Shown: positions 1-5,499, counted from the stretch's first letter. The stretch is DNA of 6,714 nucleotides from an uncultured Christensenella sp. (GCA_905212395.1 CAJMEI010000065.1:1-6714); one strand, 5' to 3'. Numbers and translations: made by a program. The notes: a model not told the origin generated them from the sequence alone.

Positions 1-2
1 TT

Positions 3-155
3 GATTGCATTAAAGAAGATTTGGCGGGAGCAATTTTAATATATTGTTTACAAAATAAGCAACAAGTACTTGCAAACTTTTTTAAAATATTAAAAACAAA
101 CAAAACAAAAAGTAAAAAACTTTTAGAAGAAATTTTAAACACAAAAACCGAATAA
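3..155 (+). CDS. C-terminal fragment of an unrecognised protein (5' end outside window)
   Basis: An open frame enters from the left edge and runs for 50 codons to TAA at 153-155; the other two rightward frames hit stops within the first few dozen bases. The fragment starts with an acidic/hydrophobic stretch (KEDLAGAILIYCL) and ends in a very lysine-rich tail (KTNKTKSKKLLEEIL), a pattern typical of the helical C-terminus of a cytosolic protein. No family could be recognised from so short a piece. It converges on the leftward membrane-protein gene, with a strong hairpin immediately after its stop codon. The reading frame is supported by openness and by its end next to a terminator; the function is unknown. 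Confidence 0.55.
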   Translation, partial: DCIKEDLAGAILIYCLQNKQQVLANFFKILKTNKTKSKKLLEEILNTKTE

Positions 156-190
156 AAAATAAGCCACGCTTTTTTGTCAAGCGTGGCTTA
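154..190 (-). terminator. Rho-independent terminator of the leftward DUF4364/TSCPD/membrane operon
   Basis: A perfect 12-bp inverted repeat (160-171 with 179-190, core AAGCCACGCTT) encloses a 7-nt loop. Read leftward, the hairpin is followed by six T residues (the A-run 154-159), the form of an intrinsic terminator. It lies 33 bases beyond the stop of the membrane-protein gene. Read rightward there is only AATATT after the stem, so termination of the partial gene at 3-155 would be weaker, although the hairpin may serve both sides. Confidence 0.88.
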
Positions 191-223
191 AATATTACGA
201 TTAAAAATAACTTACGTTAAAAG

Positions 224-1120
224 TTAATTCGGGTCGTAAATTTCTTTATCGGATAAATAATATTTTTGTTTATGCGTTTCAAAGTACGCAGTTAAACCCA
301 TAACGTTTACTATAATGGAAAACAACGGGAAAAATAAAATCGAACCCGCTCCGAAAGTGAAGAAAAACAGTAAAACGTTTAGAGTAAAACCTGAAAAATA
401 AGCTATCGTATATTTTATCAGCACGTCGAAAAAGTTTTCTAATTTAGTTTCTTTTATGCTTTTAAATACGTTGGCGTCGTTTGCAATCATGTTCGGTAGT
501 ACTAACGCAATAATTCTTTGTTTAATTGAAAAGGCCAATATAAACAAAAGAATAACTACGGGCATTATGAAAAAGCCCAAAACGTTCATAAGCGCGAAAA
601 TCAAACCGATAGAAATAAAACAGAGTAAAAATAAAATTAAAAGGTTATATAAAGAGTAGAAAATCGAATAAACTATACCTTTTTTAAAGTTTCTTACCAT
701 AGAACTAAAAAATCCGCATTTGGTTTTAGAAGTCATATAGTTGTAAAATACGTTCGTTATCGCAACGTCCGACAAAGCGTTAAGCGTGCCTAAAACGATA
801 AACGAAATAATAGCAAAACATACGTTTAAAGCGTTTTTGTTTATTTGTTTAAAAACAACTTTTAATAAAGCTTTAAAGTTTTCGGCAATATTTTTTCCGT
901 TAGTCCAGCCTTTACCTTTTGCAAATTGCGTAAAAGCGTCTTTTACGGATTTCCATAACGCCGATAACGAGTTAGAAGAAAAAACGGAATTAAGAAAATC
1001 TTTTAATAATACGTAGGAAATAGTTGAAAACAAAACGAATAGTACAATTCTGTACAATAAGCTTTTTAAATAGGTTTTGTATTCCAAAAAACTCACTTTT
1101 AAAGCGTTTTTAAAATTCAT
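224..1120 (-). CDS. Multi-pass membrane protein of unknown function
   Basis: This 298-aa protein is strongly hydrophobic, with about six predicted membrane segments (roughly residues 20-42, 97-118, 148-172, 174-199, 231-256 and 257-281). A polar, lysine-rich stretch (about 50-96) separates the first helix from the rest. A short element, LPNMIANDANVFKSIKETK (208-226), lies between helices 4 and 5. It resembles the amphipathic 'xPxxIxxxxxxxxxSxxxS' segment seen in poorly characterised Bacillota membrane proteins such as DUF975 and the GDPD membrane-domain type; that likeness is inference only. No catalytic motif, signal peptide cleavage site or ATPase motif is seen. The ATG overlaps the TGA of the TSCPD gene (ATGA, 1117-1120), and a GGAG sits seven bases upstream, so it is the third, translationally coupled gene of the operon. 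It is followed by the terminator at 154-190. A transporter or envelope role is possible but not shown. Confidence 0.85.
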   Translation of the reverse strand: MNFKNALKVSFLEYKTYLKSLLYRIVLFVLFSTISYVLLKDFLNSVFSSNSLSALWKSVKDAFTQFAKGKGWTNGKNIAENFKALLKVVFKQINKNALNVCFAIISFIVLGTLNALSDVAITNVFYNYMTSKTKCGFFSSMVRNFKKGIVYSIFYSLYNLLILFLLCFISIGLIFALMNVLGFFIMPVVILLFILAFSIKQRIIALVLPNMIANDANVFKSIKETKLENFFDVLIKYTIAYFSGFTLNVLLFFFTFGAGSILFFPLFSIIVNVMGLTAYFETHKQKYYLSDKEIYDPN

Positions 1121-1371
1121 AAATTTTCTCCGTTATCGATTAGATATTTTTTTAAAGCTTTTGAAAGTTGGTCTGGACAAGAAGTAAAATTTCTGCACTT
1201 TATTCCTTCTAACAAAGTTATAAGTTCTCTAATATCTCTTCCTTCGCACAATTTAGAAATCCCTTGCGTGTTTCCCGTGCAACCGCCGTAAAATACTACG
1301 TTTTTTACCTTTCCGTTTTCAACGTCAAAGGAAATTTGACGGGCGCAAACCCCTGTCGGTATATAATTCAT
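1117..1371 (-). CDS. TSCPD domain-containing protein (TIGR03905-type)
   Basis: This 84-aa protein consists of a single TSCPD domain. It carries the eponymous T63-S-C-P-D67 motif, a GGCxGN element (29-34) and five cysteines (C9, C31, C42, C59, C65), several of which match conserved family positions. TSCPD domains also occur at the C-terminus of class II (cobalamin-dependent) ribonucleotide reductases, while the free-standing form is widespread in anaerobic Bacillota and has no established function. The cysteines suggest metal binding or redox chemistry, which is inference. The start ATG is preceded by GGTGGAG (1381-1387) nine bases away, located in the last codons of the DUF4364 gene, six bases upstream. 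Its TGA overlaps the ATG of the membrane-protein gene, so the three genes are probably one transcript. No ribonucleotide reductase is visible in the window. Confidence 0.9.
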   Translation of the reverse strand: MNYIPTGVCARQISFDVENGKVKNVVFYGGCTGNTQGISKLCEGRDIRELITLLEGIKCRNFTSCPDQLSKALKKYLIDNGENL

Positions 1372-1377
1372 AATTTA

Positions 1378-1905
1378 TCACTCCACCAAAATTTCGTATA
1401 CGTTTTGCATAATAGATTTGGCTTTTTTCGGCCAGTTTAAATGTATTTGTTTAGCAAGTTGCTTATTAGGAACTTTAATCTTAAGTTCGAAAAGCGGTTG
1501 TTGCAATTCTAAGCTCTTTAAAACTACGGTGTAAGAACCGTCTTTATTCTTAAAAAAGTCTGAAACGCATTCTTGCTTAACTCTATAATTTATCTTGTTT
1601 TGTTTTACAAAGTTAGAAATTTCTTCTCTTACGGAGTGTGGAATATTTGTATAAAAATCCGCAAGGCACGCCCTTCCCGTTGCCGTAATGGAGTATATAG
1701 GAGAACCGTTTTGGGAAAGATTAGTAATAAAATCATCCTCTAAAAGCGCGTCTTTGGTTTCAACGAAATCCATATAGTTAAGCCACTGATTTTTTTGCGC
1801 CGTACAAATTTCAATCAAGGTGTTGTCCGTAAGCGGAACTTCCATTTTGTCAAATAAAAACAAAAGTATCAATTTGTTTACTAGCGGTTCGCCTTGAATT
1901 GACAT
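1378..1905 (-). CDS. DUF4364 family winged-helix protein
   Basis: This 175-aa protein has the length and layout of the DUF4364 family of Bacillota. The N-terminal winged-helix part (about residues 8-85) includes NKLILLFLFDKMEVPLT near the start and the YSITATGRA wing/turn at 71-79, followed by FYTNIPHSVREEI (84-96). The C-terminal part (about 100-170) is an alpha/beta domain with a WPKKA element near its end. The N-terminal fold is PadR/MarR-like, so DNA binding and transcriptional regulation are plausible, but no target is known to me. AAAGGAGA (1911-1918) precedes the ATG with six bases between GGAG and the start. It is the first gene of the leftward operon. Its promoter lies back-to-back with that of the rightward operon, a layout in which it could control itself and the neighbour; this is speculation. 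Confidence 0.88.
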   Translation of the reverse strand: MSIQGEPLVNKLILLFLFDKMEVPLTDNTLIEICTAQKNQWLNYMDFVETKDALLEDDFITNLSQNGSPIYSITATGRACLADFYTNIPHSVREEISNFVKQNKINYRVKQECVSDFFKNKDGSYTVVLKSLELQQPLFELKIKVPNKQLAKQIHLNWPKKAKSIMQNVYEILVE

Positions 1906-1945
1906 GATAATCTCCTTTGTAAAATAAAGCTATAAAGCAAAAGTT

Positions 1946-1974
1946 ATTATAATAAACATTTTTTTAAAAATCAA
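1946..1974 (-). promoter_or_regulatory. Sigma-A promoter of the leftward operon
   Basis: Read leftward, TTGATT (1974-1969) and TATAAT (1951-1946) are separated by exactly 17 bases. Transcription would start near 1939, giving a leader of about 34 bases before ATG 1905, with the ribosome binding site inside it. Consensus match and position make this the likely promoter of the DUF4364, TSCPD and membrane-protein genes. Confidence 0.8.
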
Positions 1975-1992
1975 CCATATATAAAAAAAATC

Positions 1993-2021
1993 TTGAATTA
2001 CCCGATAAATTGTGGTATAAT
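1993..2021 (+). promoter_or_regulatory. Sigma-A promoter with extended -10 for the rightward operon
   Basis: TTGAAT (1993-1998) and TATAAT (2016-2021) are separated by 17 bases, and the -10 box is preceded by TGG (2013-2015), the extended -10 element. Transcription would start near 2028, only about 19 bases before the GTG start at 2047. The -35 element begins 19 bases from that of the divergent leftward promoter, so the two RNA polymerase sites are adjacent and may influence each other. Confidence 0.82.
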
Positions 2022-2034
2022 TTTTTTTAACTAC

Positions 2035-2042
2035 AAGGAGAG
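2035..2042 (+). promoter_or_regulatory. Ribosome binding site fixing the GTG 2047 start
   Basis: AAGGAGAG is an almost complete complement of the 16S 3' end, and six bases separate its GGAG from GTG 2047. The only upstream in-frame start candidate, TTG 1993, lies within the promoter -35 box, upstream of the predicted transcription start, and cannot be used by this transcript. Confidence 0.85.
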
Positions 2043-2046
2043 TAAA

Positions 2047-2751
2047 GTGGAAAAAAGTTTTTTAGAATCTTTTAAAGAAAAATGCGACGACGTTTACGTC
2101 GGCGGATTTATAATGTGTGAACAAAAGATATACAATTTGCTCGCTTTTATTGCAAAAAACGAACTCATATATTCCATTGTAGAGCGTTGCACTCAAAATT
2201 ACGATTATTATTCGGCAAAAAGCAGGTGTTTTTTAGATAAAAACGGGGATAAAAGCGTAAAAGTTCCAAGCGACAGGCAAGACGCGATTGCTTTTTGTTA
2301 TTCGCTTATGTACGAAATTTACAGTGGAAAAGTAATGTTAAACGAAATTTTGGACAATTATTTTTTCGGAAACGTTTATAAAGATAGATTTTCTTCTTTT
2401 TGGTTTTTAATCGTCAAGCGTTTTTATCAAGAGATAGTTTCGGTTATAGAAGATATGGAAAATTTGATTAAAAAGGAAGAAAACGAGCAATCTAGTTCTT
2501 CAAAAAAAGAAATATCGTTTTTGGATAGCGTAAAAAATCAGTTATATTGCCAAAAAATTAAAACCGAAGATAGAAAATTAGCGATTTATTTTATCAATAA
2601 AATAATTGAAAGCATTACTCTTAATTTGTCAAATTCGGAAGTTGCGTATTACGGTTTAAAAGCGTCGCTTAAAGAATATAAAAAAATGAACGAATACGTC
2701 GATAAAATCGGGGAGCTTTTAGAAAACAGAAATGAAATATCAAGAAGATAA
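2047..2751 (+). CDS. Hypothetical helical protein, first gene of the rightward operon
   Basis: This 234-aa protein (GTG start) matches no family I recognise. It looks soluble and mostly alpha-helical. The N-terminal half (residues 1-140) is rich in aromatics and cysteine (C13, C24, C49, C61, C84), with a VYVGGF segment at 17-21 and a stretch rich in Y and F (FFGNVYKDRFSSFWFL, 106-121). A serine-rich, charged linker follows (about 140-157, with four consecutive serines at 149-152). The C-terminal half is a helical region with heptad-like leucine/isoleucine spacing ending in a basic tail. The GTG at 2047 is chosen because of the ribosome binding site at 2035 and because the frame upstream overlaps the promoter. 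Its 3' end overlaps nudF by 20 bases. It may be lineage-restricted; leading an operon of metabolite and tRNA clean-up enzymes gives no firm clue to its role. Confidence 0.8.
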   Translation: MEKSFLESFKEKCDDVYVGGFIMCEQKIYNLLAFIAKNELIYSIVERCTQNYDYYSAKSRCFLDKNGDKSVKVPSDRQDAIAFCYSLMYEIYSGKVMLNEILDNYFFGNVYKDRFSSFWFLIVKRFYQEIVSVIEDMENLIKKEENEQSSSSKKEISFLDSVKNQLYCQKIKTEDRKLAIYFINKIIESITLNLSNSEVAYYGLKASLKEYKKMNEYVDKIGELLENRNEISRR

Positions 2752-3265
2752 AATAGACGGAAAAGAAATTTATAACGGCAAAGTTGTAAGTTTAAGGGTA
2801 GATAGGGTTAGGCTTCCCAACGGGAAAGAAAGTTTTAGGGAAGAAATATCCCATAACGGCGGGGTAGGCGTTTTAGTCGTAAAAGACGGTAAAGCTTTAA
2901 TCGTAAAGCAATTTAGATATGCTTACAAAGAAGAGTTGACGGAAATTCCCGCAGGCAAACTTGAAAAAGGCGAACTGCCCGAAATGGCGGGAATAAGGGA
3001 ACTCGAAGAAGAAACGGGAATAAAAGCTAATAGTTTAAAATATCTAACTTGCATATATCCCACGCCCGGTTATACGAACGAAAAATTGTATCTTTACTTA
3101 TGCGAAGATTTTTCGTTTGGAAAACAAAAGTTGGACGAAGACGAATTTTTGTCTTACGAATGGGTTTCTTTAAACGAGTTGTACGAAAAAATTAAAGACG
3201 GAATCATTAAAGACGCAAAAACCGTTTGCTCGTTACTAATGTATAAATCTAAAATTTATGAATAA
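2732..3265 (+). CDS. nudF: Nudix hydrolase, ADP-ribose pyrophosphatase
   Basis: This 177-aa protein carries a perfect Nudix box, Gx5Ex7REUxEExGU, at residues 75-97 (G75, E81, R89-E90, E93-E94, G96-I97), which binds the Mg2+ ions and pyrophosphate. Features of the ADP-ribose pyrophosphatase subgroup are present: the KQFRYAY strand (59-65), EIPAGKLE leading into the box, and a TPGYTNE segment (111-117) with a proline about 15 residues after the box. The expected reaction is ADP-ribose to AMP plus ribose 5-phosphate, in the cytosol, as homodimer. The length is typical. The ATG lies within the end of the preceding gene (20-base overlap). The nearest purine-rich site, GGGGAG (2710-2715), is 16 bases away, so initiation probably depends on translational coupling. 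The substrate could be another nucleoside diphosphate derivative, but the motif set favours ADP-ribose. Confidence 0.93.
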   Translation: MKYQEDKIDGKEIYNGKVVSLRVDRVRLPNGKESFREEISHNGGVGVLVVKDGKALIVKQFRYAYKEELTEIPAGKLEKGELPEMAGIRELEEETGIKANSLKYLTCIYPTPGYTNEKLYLYLCEDFSFGKQKLDEDEFLSYEWVSLNELYEKIKDGIIKDAKTVCSLLMYKSKIYE

Positions 3266-4070
3266 AAGTTTAATTGACTACCAAAGGGAAAAGCCTCTTG
3301 AATTTCTGATACTTATAATTTTATATTGCGTCGGCGCGTCAAGTATTCCAAATATAAAAATTGCCGACTTTTTTCATTTAGGGCAAAGTTTCGATATGCT
3401 TTTTTTTGCGATATTAAAAGCATTAACCGTTATTTTTCCCGCATATTTATTATTCGCATTAAACGAACAAAACGTTTTAAAATTTAACGCCAAGTCGTTT
3501 TTTAAAAGTTCCTTAATTTTATTTCCCTTTTATTTAATATGCCTAAATAATATTCCGTTTATTTCGGTTTTGGGTGGTAATTCTAAATTTATTATAAACA
3601 AAAATTTCCCCGTATATTGCATTTTGTGCTTAGCTATTTCCGTGTTTGAAGAAATTTGTTTTAGAGGACTTGTTTTACAAAATTTAGAAAATTTTAAAAA
3701 GATTAACACTCTTTTTAAAAAAATTGTAATAGGCTCGCTTATATTTTCCGTTTGTCATTTCGTAAACGCTTTTTCGTTTAACGTAGTTTATCTTTTAATG
3801 CAGTTAGGATATTCTTTTTTAATCGGTTTAATTTGTTGTTTTTCTTATTATGCGTCCAAATCTTTATATATGCCGATTATTCTGCATTTTATTTTCGATT
3901 TCGGAGGACTTATGACCGACTACGGCGTGGCGTGTGGAAATATATGGGATAAAACGTCAATTATAACGACTGTAATTTTATCGTTATTTACTGTAATTTA
4001 CGGAATTTTTGTTTTTATAAAAGTTTATAAGGAAAAAGAATATGAAAGTAGTGATACAAAGGGTGAGTAA
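3258..4070 (+). CDS. CPBP (CAAX/Abi) family intramembrane glutamic endopeptidase
   Basis: This 270-aa protein has about seven or eight membrane segments (roughly 14-30, 46-68, 84-103, 117-137, 154-172, 178-197, 203-217 and 233-255). The conserved motifs of the CPBP/Rce1 family are all visible: E131-E132-xxx-R136 in the motif-1 helix, F163xxxH167, and H210xxxD214, where D replaces the commoner N. Characterised relatives are Rce1 (CAAX prenyl protease) and bacterial bacteriocin-immunity/processing proteins; the substrate here is unknown. The catalytic residues are intact, so it may be active in the membrane. The ATG overlaps the nudF stop by eight bases with no clear ribosome binding site, implying coupling. 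Its 3' end overlaps dtd by 29 bases. No bacteriocin-like gene is adjacent, so an immunity role has no local support. Confidence 0.9.
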   Translation: MNKSLIDYQREKPLEFLILIILYCVGASSIPNIKIADFFHLGQSFDMLFFAILKALTVIFPAYLLFALNEQNVLKFNAKSFFKSSLILFPFYLICLNNIPFISVLGGNSKFIINKNFPVYCILCLAISVFEEICFRGLVLQNLENFKKINTLFKKIVIGSLIFSVCHFVNAFSFNVVYLLMQLGYSFLIGLICCFSYYASKSLYMPIILHFIFDFGGLMTDYGVACGNIWDKTSIITTVILSLFTVIYGIFVFIKVYKEKEYESSDTKGE

Positions 4071-4476
4071 GGCTAAACTTACTTGCGGAGAATTTTTAAG
4101 CGAAATAAATAAGGGACTTGTCATTTATTTTGGCGCGCAAGAAGGCGATAGTGAAGATAAAATTTTTAAGATAGCGAAAAAAGTGGTAAATATGCGTATT
4201 TTCGAAGACGAAAACGGAAAGATGAATAAATCTGTTTTAGACGTCGACGGGGATATTTTGTGCGTTTCGCAATTTACTTTGCTTGCCGATTGTTCGGGCG
4301 GTAACAGACCTAGTTTTATTTTTGCAATGAAACCCGATTTGGCTAATTGTTATTACGAAAAATTTTTATCGGAATTAAGTACTTACGGTCTTCCGATAAA
4401 AAAAGGAGTTTTCGGCGGGAATATGACGATAGAACAAGTTAATATCGGTCCTTGCACGATTATTTACGAATTATGA
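4042..4476 (+). CDS. dtd: D-aminoacyl-tRNA deacylase
   Basis: This 144-aa protein matches the full length of the DTD family. It begins with the typical MKVVIQRVSKAKL strand, has the SQFTL motif (76-80) followed by LADCSGGNRPSF, and ends with KGVFGGNM (121-128) and the Gly-cisPro motif region VNIGPCTI (133-140; commonly NDGPVT). DTD hydrolyses D-aminoacyl-tRNAs, and also Gly-tRNA(Ala), recycling the tRNA in the cytosol; SQFTL and Gly-cisPro of the two subunits of a homodimer form the active site. The isoleucine and cysteine in N-I-G-P-C-T are small departures from the common form but leave the G-P pair intact. AAGGA (4029-4033) lies eight bases before the ATG. The gene starts inside the CPBP gene, and its TGA overlaps the ATG of the next gene. 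In many Bacillota dtd follows relA/spoT; that neighbour is absent here. Confidence 0.95.
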   Translation: MKVVIQRVSKAKLTCGEFLSEINKGLVIYFGAQEGDSEDKIFKIAKKVVNMRIFEDENGKMNKSVLDVDGDILCVSQFTLLADCSGGNRPSFIFAMKPDLANCYYEKFLSELSTYGLPIKKGVFGGNMTIEQVNIGPCTIIYEL

Positions 4477-5156
4477 GTATAGAAAACGAAATAGAAAATT
4501 TGCTTACGTCGGAAGGAGCGTCATTAGTTGGTTTTTGCGAATTGCCTTACGCTCCGCTTAAAGATTTTCCCGCTTTAAAGTATAGCGTATCTATTGCCGT
4601 AAAATTGTCGGACGCCGTTCTTGCTACTATAAAGGAAAGGCCGTCTATATCGTATTTTCATCATTATAGAACGGTAAATACAAGACTAGACCAGCTAGCT
4701 TTGTCAACGGTATTGTATTTAGAAAAACAAGGGTATAACGCTTTCCCCATAGGAGCAAGTCAAAGCGATAATACGGTAGATAAAAATTTATTTACGGGAG
4801 TTTTTCAACATAAAACTTCGGCAAGATTGTCGGGACTTGGATATATAGGGAAAAACGCATTGCTTTTAACGAAAGAATACGGCTCTAAAGTAAGGTTTTG
4901 CACCGTTTTAACCGATTGTCCTTTGCAACGAAATAGGGAAATTTTAGAGAACTTATGCGGAAATTGTAATTTGTGCGTTAAAGCTTGTCCTGCGGGAGCA
5001 ATAAGCGGAATCGTATATAAAGAGGGAATGACAAGGGAAGATTTTTTCTCTGCAGAAAAATGTTCGGAAAATATGAAAAAGTATAAGGACGTGGGCAGGG
5101 GAGCGGTTTGCGGAATTTGTATAGCCGTTTGTCCAAAAAACAAATTAAAAAAATAA
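4473..5156 (+). CDS. Epoxyqueuosine reductase (QueG)-like 4Fe-4S double cluster protein, short form
   Basis: This 227-aa protein ends in two cysteine clusters typical of the QueG double 4Fe-4S domain: C162-xx-C165-xx-C168-xxx-C172-P and C197...C213-xx-C216-xxx-C220-P. The family signature GLGYIGKNALLL (121-132) precedes them. True QueG, which reduces epoxyqueuosine to queuosine in tRNA using cobalamin, is about 350-380 aa with C-terminal HEAT repeats. These repeats are missing, and the usual VDTGPLLER-type segment that holds the catalytic aspartate before GLG(W/Y)IGKN is not recognisable here. It is therefore better called a QueG-like Fe-S protein of unknown substrate. ATG 4473 is preferred because it forms an ATGA overlap with the dtd stop (4473-4476); an in-frame TTG at 4452 has no ribosome binding site. 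A run of seven A residues just before the stop could allow a lysine-rich frameshift tail to 5203. Confidence 0.85.
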   Translation: MSIENEIENLLTSEGASLVGFCELPYAPLKDFPALKYSVSIAVKLSDAVLATIKERPSISYFHHYRTVNTRLDQLALSTVLYLEKQGYNAFPIGASQSDNTVDKNLFTGVFQHKTSARLSGLGYIGKNALLLTKEYGSKVRFCTVLTDCPLQRNREILENLCGNCNLCVKACPAGAISGIVYKEGMTREDFFSAEKCSENMKKYKDVGRGAVCGICIAVCPKNKLKK

Positions 5157-5231
5157 AGGTTGTGCGTCCTAAAAAAAATAAAAATAAGAATAAAAAAGCT
5201 TAAAGCCGTAAATACTTTTCATAACTAAAAT

Positions 5232-5238
5232 AAAGGAG
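5232..5238 (+). promoter_or_regulatory. Strong ribosome binding site of the 47-aa small gene
   Basis: AAAGGAG lies seven bases before ATG 5246. It is the best Shine-Dalgarno match after the operon's first gene and is the main reason for calling the short reading frame real. No convincing -35/-10 pair was found between 5157 and 5231, so the gene probably depends on read-through from the upstream operon. Confidence 0.75.
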
Positions 5239-5245
5239 CATAGTT

Positions 5246-5389
5246 ATGAGTAAAAGAAAAACAAAAATCACAAAAATGACGGAAGAAGATTATAACAATT
5301 ACGTAATGAGTATGAAGGACGAAAAACCACTAGACGAATTAGACCCTCAACTATTAAATTCCAATAAAAACAAGGATAAAGATTTGTAA
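5246..5389 (+). CDS. Small 47-aa charged protein, unknown function
   Basis: An ATG with an excellent ribosome binding site opens a 47-codon frame ending in TAA at 5387-5389. The protein is very hydrophilic: a basic N-terminus (SKRKTKITK), then MTEEDYNNYV, an acidic proline-containing middle (KDEKPLDELDPQLL, 24-37) and an N/K/D-rich tail. About ten basic and ten acidic residues nearly balance. There are no membrane segment, no cysteine and no DNA-binding motif that I can recognise. It lies 89 bases after the Fe-S protein gene, in the same direction, and before the terminator at 5500-5536, so it is probably the last gene of that operon. Composition resembles small acid/base-balanced cytosolic proteins, but no family assignment is justified. 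The coding call rests on the ribosome binding site, context and protein-like composition. Confidence 0.62.
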   Translation: MSKRKTKITKMTEEDYNNYVMSMKDEKPLDELDPQLLNSNKNKDKDL

Positions 5390-5452
5390 TTTAAGGTTAA
5401 GTTTTTTAACTAAAAATATTCTGCAAAATAAAGAAATGGAAAATATTATTAC

Positions 5453-5470
5453 TTAACTCGTGAGAGTTAA
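5453..5470. other. Small hairpin with GTGA (GNRA-type) tetraloop
   Basis: TTAACTC (5453-5459) and GAGTTAA (5464-5470) form a perfect 7-bp stem closing on GTGA, a stable GNRA-class tetraloop when read rightward. No T-run follows, so it is not an intrinsic terminator. It lies in the 3' untranslated region between the 47-aa gene and the terminator and could act as a 3' end stabiliser or be incidental. Apart from this and the terminator, I see nothing else in 5390-5558. Confidence 0.4.
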
Positions 5471-5499
5471 CTATTACGGATTATTCTAAAATTAAAAGT

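Noticed and set aside
456..1016. Two rightward open frames (456-659 and 786-1016)
   Set aside because: They lie antisense within the membrane-protein gene, lack ribosome binding sites and have no recognisable domains; the leftward gene has coupling, a terminator and coherent membrane segments.
4452..4472. Upstream TTG start for the Fe-S protein
   Set aside because: No ribosome binding site precedes it, and ATG 4473 gives the usual ATGA overlap with the dtd stop codon.
4805..5143. Leftward open frame of 112 codons
   Set aside because: It is antisense to the Fe-S protein gene, whose cysteine motifs are clearly real; the antisense product has no recognisable features.
5162..5203. GTG-started 13-codon reading frame after the Fe-S gene
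   Set aside because: The AAAGG upstream is only two bases from the GTG, too close for initiation, and the product is almost all K and N. The frame is better discussed as a possible frameshift tail.
5396..5410. Short inverted repeat GTTAA...TTAAC just after the 47-aa gene
   Set aside because: The stem is only five A/T-rich pairs, too weak to be a terminator; a far better terminator lies at 5500-5536.
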